From Schistosoma haematobium (lineage: Eukaryota > Platyhelminthes > Trematoda > Strigeidida > Schistosomatidae): a stretch of 64,000 bases of DNA. The stretch is from contig NC_067197.1 in the NCBI RefSeq assembly GCF_000699445.3, forward strand, positions 4,346,152 through 4,410,151. The letters run 5' to 3'. A model generated the notes under the pieces. It worked only from the letters and a program-made list of their open reading frames with translations, did not search any database and was not told where the DNA came from. The translations under genes and the position numbers were made by a program. Within the stretch, counting starts at the first letter, position 1; the number at the start of each line of letters is the position of its first letter. Shown piece by piece: positions 56,001-62,000 of the stretch.

Positions 56001-59000
56001 TTCTCATGGCATTATTGTTGTTTGCGAAATAGAAAGGATGAAAAGCGAATGTTCGGCACTTTAACCGAGTTGGTGGACACGGAGAGTCCACATAGGGGAG
56101 TTGGGAAACCCTCATTCCAAACTAATGATATACATGGGCTCCAGGATCCTAAGGGAACAAATGGTGTATGAACCTATTGTTCGTCACCAGCTACTATGGG
56201 ACTGCATTTCCTGAAGTTGTTCCAGTACCTTGTGAATTGGACTCCGAATGTGGCCCCCTTAAGAAAACTACCTGCTTCAGTTTGGGCACCTGGGCAGTAT
56301 TCCAGCTCTCACACAAATCGAATGAATTTTGGTGCGCATATCTGTTTGGCGCCTCCTTTGTACTGATATATATGTGTTTAAATAAATAGATAAATAAAAA
56401 TATACCATTCATGTCAGATAGTTTGCTGACAATATAGCTATCACCTATCAATAAACTTTGATTGATATTCAGGATTTGTACATAGGACGAATAATCGTTT
56501 GAAAACATTGTAAATAAGAGTTGAACCACCGACTGTCCCGACGAGCGATGTTTTCTGGTGTAGGTGTAGGTTGGAAAAAAAGCTAGCGATGGCCAGATCA
56601 AAACATGGCACAAATCCATGAAGTCACTAACAAGTGAACTGAACCATGTTGGTAGGTGTAGATTACCTGGTTGGGATCCTCGAAACAATAGCAACCGATG
56701 GTTAGAGACCTTGAATGACATGACTCAAAATAATTTGAAATGGCACAGGTGCATCCACTCTTTGTGTTCTCATAAATTCTAATCTTCTGAATTTTTCATG
56801 TCACTTTTCTTTTTCTCTTTCCAAATTTATTTCACTGTATTATACTCCTTGAATAACATCTTCAAACGCTAATTTTTACGATTACTACTTATACTCTTAC
56901 TACGTCGACCACTATGGGATTTGAATTGACAATTGTATCTCTGTGCAAATGTGGTATGTCAACTTGAACTGATGTACGTACACACGAAGTTCTATGTTGT
57001 TGCTGACTGACTGACTGAATTATTTGAAAAATCTATCCATCTTACTAGTTACTAAATTTTTATAATGTTACGAAACATCTATAGAAGCTACTAACGTGTC
57101 TCGGAGTCATTATTCCGTAATTTAACAAAACAATACGTTATATATAAGTAATGTACATTGTTGATAAAATGAAAATACATCCATTTCTTTTAATATACTC
57201 AAATTGAGATTTTTAAGGTATAACTATTAATGAGAGTCATTATATGTATATTTTCACAAGAAATTTAGTTGTCAAATAACAGCAATAATGTGATGATAGT
57301 TGGCAGAGATTAGCAGGAAACTACTTTTGTGGTGTGTGCTACTTATATTGACATAAGTAGTAGATGAAGTTAGTCGTGAACAGAAGGTCTGGCAGCAGAG
57401 ACACAAGAGAATCGAACAGTAAAGAATGGGAACAGAATGCAATTTGTATGAAAATGCAAGAACAATGAAGTCTGAGTCATTTTGGAGACAATTGATGGAC
57501 ATTTTGCAAATTAAGTATTTACTTTATGATTGTTAGATTTTATGAACAAGTCCTGTAATTTTGTGTTGGATACATTCGATTGCCCCCACTAGTGTTCTTG
57601 TTCACTACACTTCACCTAGATTTCATGTTAGCTTAGAATTCTTAGTAAGGCTTATCTACAAACTTGATGTAACTATTTATAAGCGTTTTTATACACTTAT
57701 TATACGAAAACAAAGTACTTCAAAAATAATCAGTCACAATACAAGCACAACTAGGTTATTATTGACTAACAAAACTACAGACAGTTGTCAACTGAATATT
57801 CTCAACAGATTTTTATTCGCATTCTGTTGGGTTCACTTTTATAAGTATTTGAGTTCTAGTCAGTTCCGTCATACAATTAAATACTGCTGACTTCGAATTC
57901 TCTGTTGACGAATTGAATTCTATACTAATCTAAATCTATAGTCCTACCACATTTTAGAAACACATGGTAATAAGTACTATTCCATCTGACAATATCCTAT
58001 ACATTCATCGAGATGAAGTGTTTTCTTGCTTATTTAGAGACTAGGAGTAATCTATTGTATGTAATAAACAATACTACCAATTTCATTACGTCGCTCAAGT
58101 CCATTGGAATACTCAAGAGTATTTATGGACAATCGGGTCATATGTCTAGGAATGTTCACCTTCCGAACCTACTAGTTCTAAGCTAAACAAATAAAATTCA
58201 CTTAGTATTGTTTTGTTTGAATCTTCCCATTGAGGTTTAAGACCGCATTGGTCAATCTCATGTTGGCATATGTACATCCTGTACAGATTGCCTCGATATT
58301 GTCTCAATTCAGAAGCTTTTTAAGCAAAGATAGATAGTGGCTAGCAATGGAATCCAGAACGTGCGTTTCGTCCTACTTAAGACTCATCAGCTGGGTGTAC
58401 CTGCATCTCAGAATTCATGTTCAAAGTATGAAACTTATAAATTTCTGGCGAATTTCTAAGTATTTTTGTAGCAGAAACATAAGAGATATGTAAATGTGCA
58501 GTAACATATATTTGACGTTGAACTGGCAATAGTCTCTTTCTTATTGACATAATTCTGAGTAAGATAGTTATGAGTAGTAAGAGTAGTACAAAAGCTGGCT
58601 TAGAGTTAAAGCTACAGAAAATATCATGAATCATATCATAAATCAAAAATATACTAACTAATTCACTCAAAAATAAATGCTCAAGTTTCCTGATTGTCGT
58701 TCCTTTCCTTTTCTTACAACTGAGTACATCAGAATAATGTAATATGAGGGTGTGATCACACACTAACTTATTATGATATTTATTTAAGAGATACGAAAGA
58801 CCGATTCAAGTTGCTAAGGTTAATAGCATTAGAATGTTGTCAAGATGCCAGTGTACCGTGGTAACTAGAGTATAGATCACTACAATGCAATTGACTATGA
58901 ACTTGATTAATATGTGCGAATCAACTTTTCGACCCATTAAACGAAGAATATCTAAGTTGTTTGCTATTAACTAAATCACGAATTTTCGGGATTTGATGTA

Positions 59001-62000
59001 AGTAGTCCTTACTTTTTAACGATGATCTGATGTTTGATTTAATTAACAGTTCCTTTCTACGTCATTCCTCACTTTATTTGAATACAAAATACAATACTGT
59101 TGTTTGTGTTGACTGATTTTCTATGACTTGAATATTGTTTCATTCATAACTACTCAAGTACAAATCGAATAGTTCGGGTAATTGCTAGTTAGTATATCGA
59201 ATTCGGCTACTAATTATCGTATTAGGGTCATGATGGTGTTAGCTCTTGGGTAATTGGATGCTAATTCAAGTGGGAAAGTTTTGAAAACCATATATAGTGA
59301 TTTGAAATCTGATGTTTGATCAGAAAAAGTGTCAAGCATGATAAACTTTGCCCTCATTTCCTTGTATTCCTTAGTAAATATACATATAACCTACTCAAAA
59401 ATCTTGATTTCCCGGACGATCCAATTTCGCTTCCAGAAAAATCTCTCGAACAATCATTTTTCAACCATCTTCAGTGAATTAATCTGAATGCAGAATGATC
59501 TAATTCCCATAAAATAGTGTTTTAAAATAGCCTGAAATTCTGTGGCTTCCTAATTGGAACTGCCAAAACAGGGTGAGAATTGAAATTTGAAAATCTGCTG
59601 TAAATTCAACCTCGTGGTAGTTTGATTGCTGGTATAAACATCCCGAAATTTGAAAGACATTTAATTTAAATACTTAAAGTTTCACTTCAAGAGATTAGAA
59701 CAAGTCGTATTAATTTTACGGTAGTGAATGAACTTGACTTTCGGCATGTAAAAATCTCTGATACCTTATTCATTTTTCATAGTGAAAATCTGTTCTTAGG
59801 CTCTCTCAAATTCGTGGTTAGTTAGTAAGGACTTTCATTGTCGTGGAAACATAATAACTAATTCAACAAAGAATTTTAAAGAAGCATACAAAAGTGAGCA
59901 TAATTTTGACAAGCGTTTATCTCGCGATTAACTTTCTCCTCGGAAATCCTATGCAATCTTGTGAAATTTTATGGTGAAGTCCCCACAATATATGGTGGTT
60001 GCACGTTAACATCGACCTCTTGTTTATTGAAGCAAACGCGCACCACGGTTGAGGCTGAAGATATTCTTAATTGACTTCGTGATCCTTAAGCATCCTTGAA
60101 AAATAATTTAAAAGATCCTTACCTTAGAATTCCCTTGTATCAATCTTCATTCATTTTAATAACGATTAACACTCCTCTTGATTTATTCAAATAGAACTAC
60201 ATTTCATTTCATTGAAGTTGTTCTCTAGCTATTTCTCAAGAACTAACGAATAACATAGTCGGTAATCCTAAAGGTATGAAGTTTATAAAGATAAACATCA
60301 TCAGAGACTTATTGTCTCATTAAATCGTCTTCTTGAGCAGAATATTCCTGTATATTCAAATAAGTGTTTATTCTGTGTATCCGTCTTTAAATTTCTTGGA
60401 TGTTTGTTTGATGACAGTGGTTTATAGCTAGGTCTAAAGCGGAAAAACTCGCTTACAAAGGAACCATCGTCACAATCCGTTACAGAATTAGACTCATTGG
60501 TAGGTCCCCTTTAATATTATCCCCGTTTAATTTCCAATCACTTATATTGTGTTTGCTGTCTATCTCAAATTTAAACATACAACTCATTTATATGCAATGT
60601 GGGGCAAAAGTTGTGCTAACAAAGTCTGCTAAGTGCTTTTCAGCGTGATGCACTTCTTTGAACTTTTTCTTATGGTATACATTCTTTACTTGTTATTGAC
60701 TCGTCACCTGTGAGTATTGGTGGAGTTTCAAAGCAGGGAGGTAGACCAGTAATCTATGTTTCACGAGAACTTACTGTCGCTAAATAATGTTATTATTATA
60801 TGTGGCGAGAAGCATTAGCTGTATTTTTGGCTGATAAACAACTTTGCAAACACTTATTTGGAAAGCAATTCACTTTTGTTCCGGGTTATTAAGTTTTAGA
60901 AATCATTTATCATCACGAAACATTTTTAGCATGTTCCCCATCCGCCATGGTTTAACGACAGTGTTACTACAAAAGCTTAAAACCAAACCAATTAGCACAA
61001 AAGTGCTGAATAAATTCAACACGTAGACTAGCTGTCTAGAAATTCGTCGCAAGATAAACCTATGAATACTTCTGACTTGATCAATACAGTGTTTAACGGT
61101 CAGCTATTCAGATCCTAGTGGAGAAACTCGTTCACTATTTAGAGTTCTATTTAATGCTATACAAAAAGATTGGAACGATAATATGAAACAGAGATTTCCT
61201 GTCTATTTCATCAAGATGTTGCACACCTGTGAGAAATGTCATAACTCAAAAAAGCATCCCTCAAAGTAGACCAGATGACCAGTATTATTTGAGGCCTGGG
61301 AGAGAATTCATGTAGACTATTATAGTCAATTTCTCGGCAAATATTATGCACTTGTTTTTACTAGTTCCTTTCTTAATTATGACGAATTATTTTTTATAAT
61401 CTTAGCGAGCACTGACCTCTCAATCCAAGAATTTGGAAAACAGTTCAGTCGGAAAGAGGTTCTTATGATATTAGTGACTAATTGTGATTCTCATATTACT
61501 ACAAATGAAGTTTCTACCTCGTTGGATGAGATAGGTTGAAAGCATCTCTTTGTTGCTCCCAAAGACACTCGTTCTGACGGTCAGAAGGACAATTTCGTCA
61601 AGGTGTTAAAAAATGTTGATAACTCCATTACTACCGCAACAATAGATAAACTAATGAAGAGTGTGAACACATTTTTGATGCAAAATAGGGATTCCAAACA
61701 TTCTCCAACGAGACAGACTGCTCAAAAATTATTGGATGAGGGTATTTATTGTCCGAATATGAGATCCTTTCAGTTTGTGGGGGTAAGATGTTATCATGGG
61801 AATGACTTTCAACAGTCCACGGAGATTCTGGTGAAGAATGTTTGAATATGCATGGTACGGATTCTAGACACTAAAGATTTAGGAATGCACAACTTACATC
61901 TGATGAAGTACACTTTCAGGATTTCGATAGTACGAATTTTATGCTCAATCCGGAAATGGGGAAACACTAGATAAACTCACGGATAAGATATAGAATACAT

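Noticed and set aside
56400..56520. Minus-strand frame [20 protein letters not shown] as an RGS22-like exon
   Set aside because: No AG acceptor in front of it, and it runs into LINE sequence on its other side.
58435..58570. A minus-strand exon candidate after a long pyrimidine tract and TTACTCAG
   Set aside because: No donor in a suitable phase. Exons 3 and 4 already meet in phase 0, so no intervening exon is needed.
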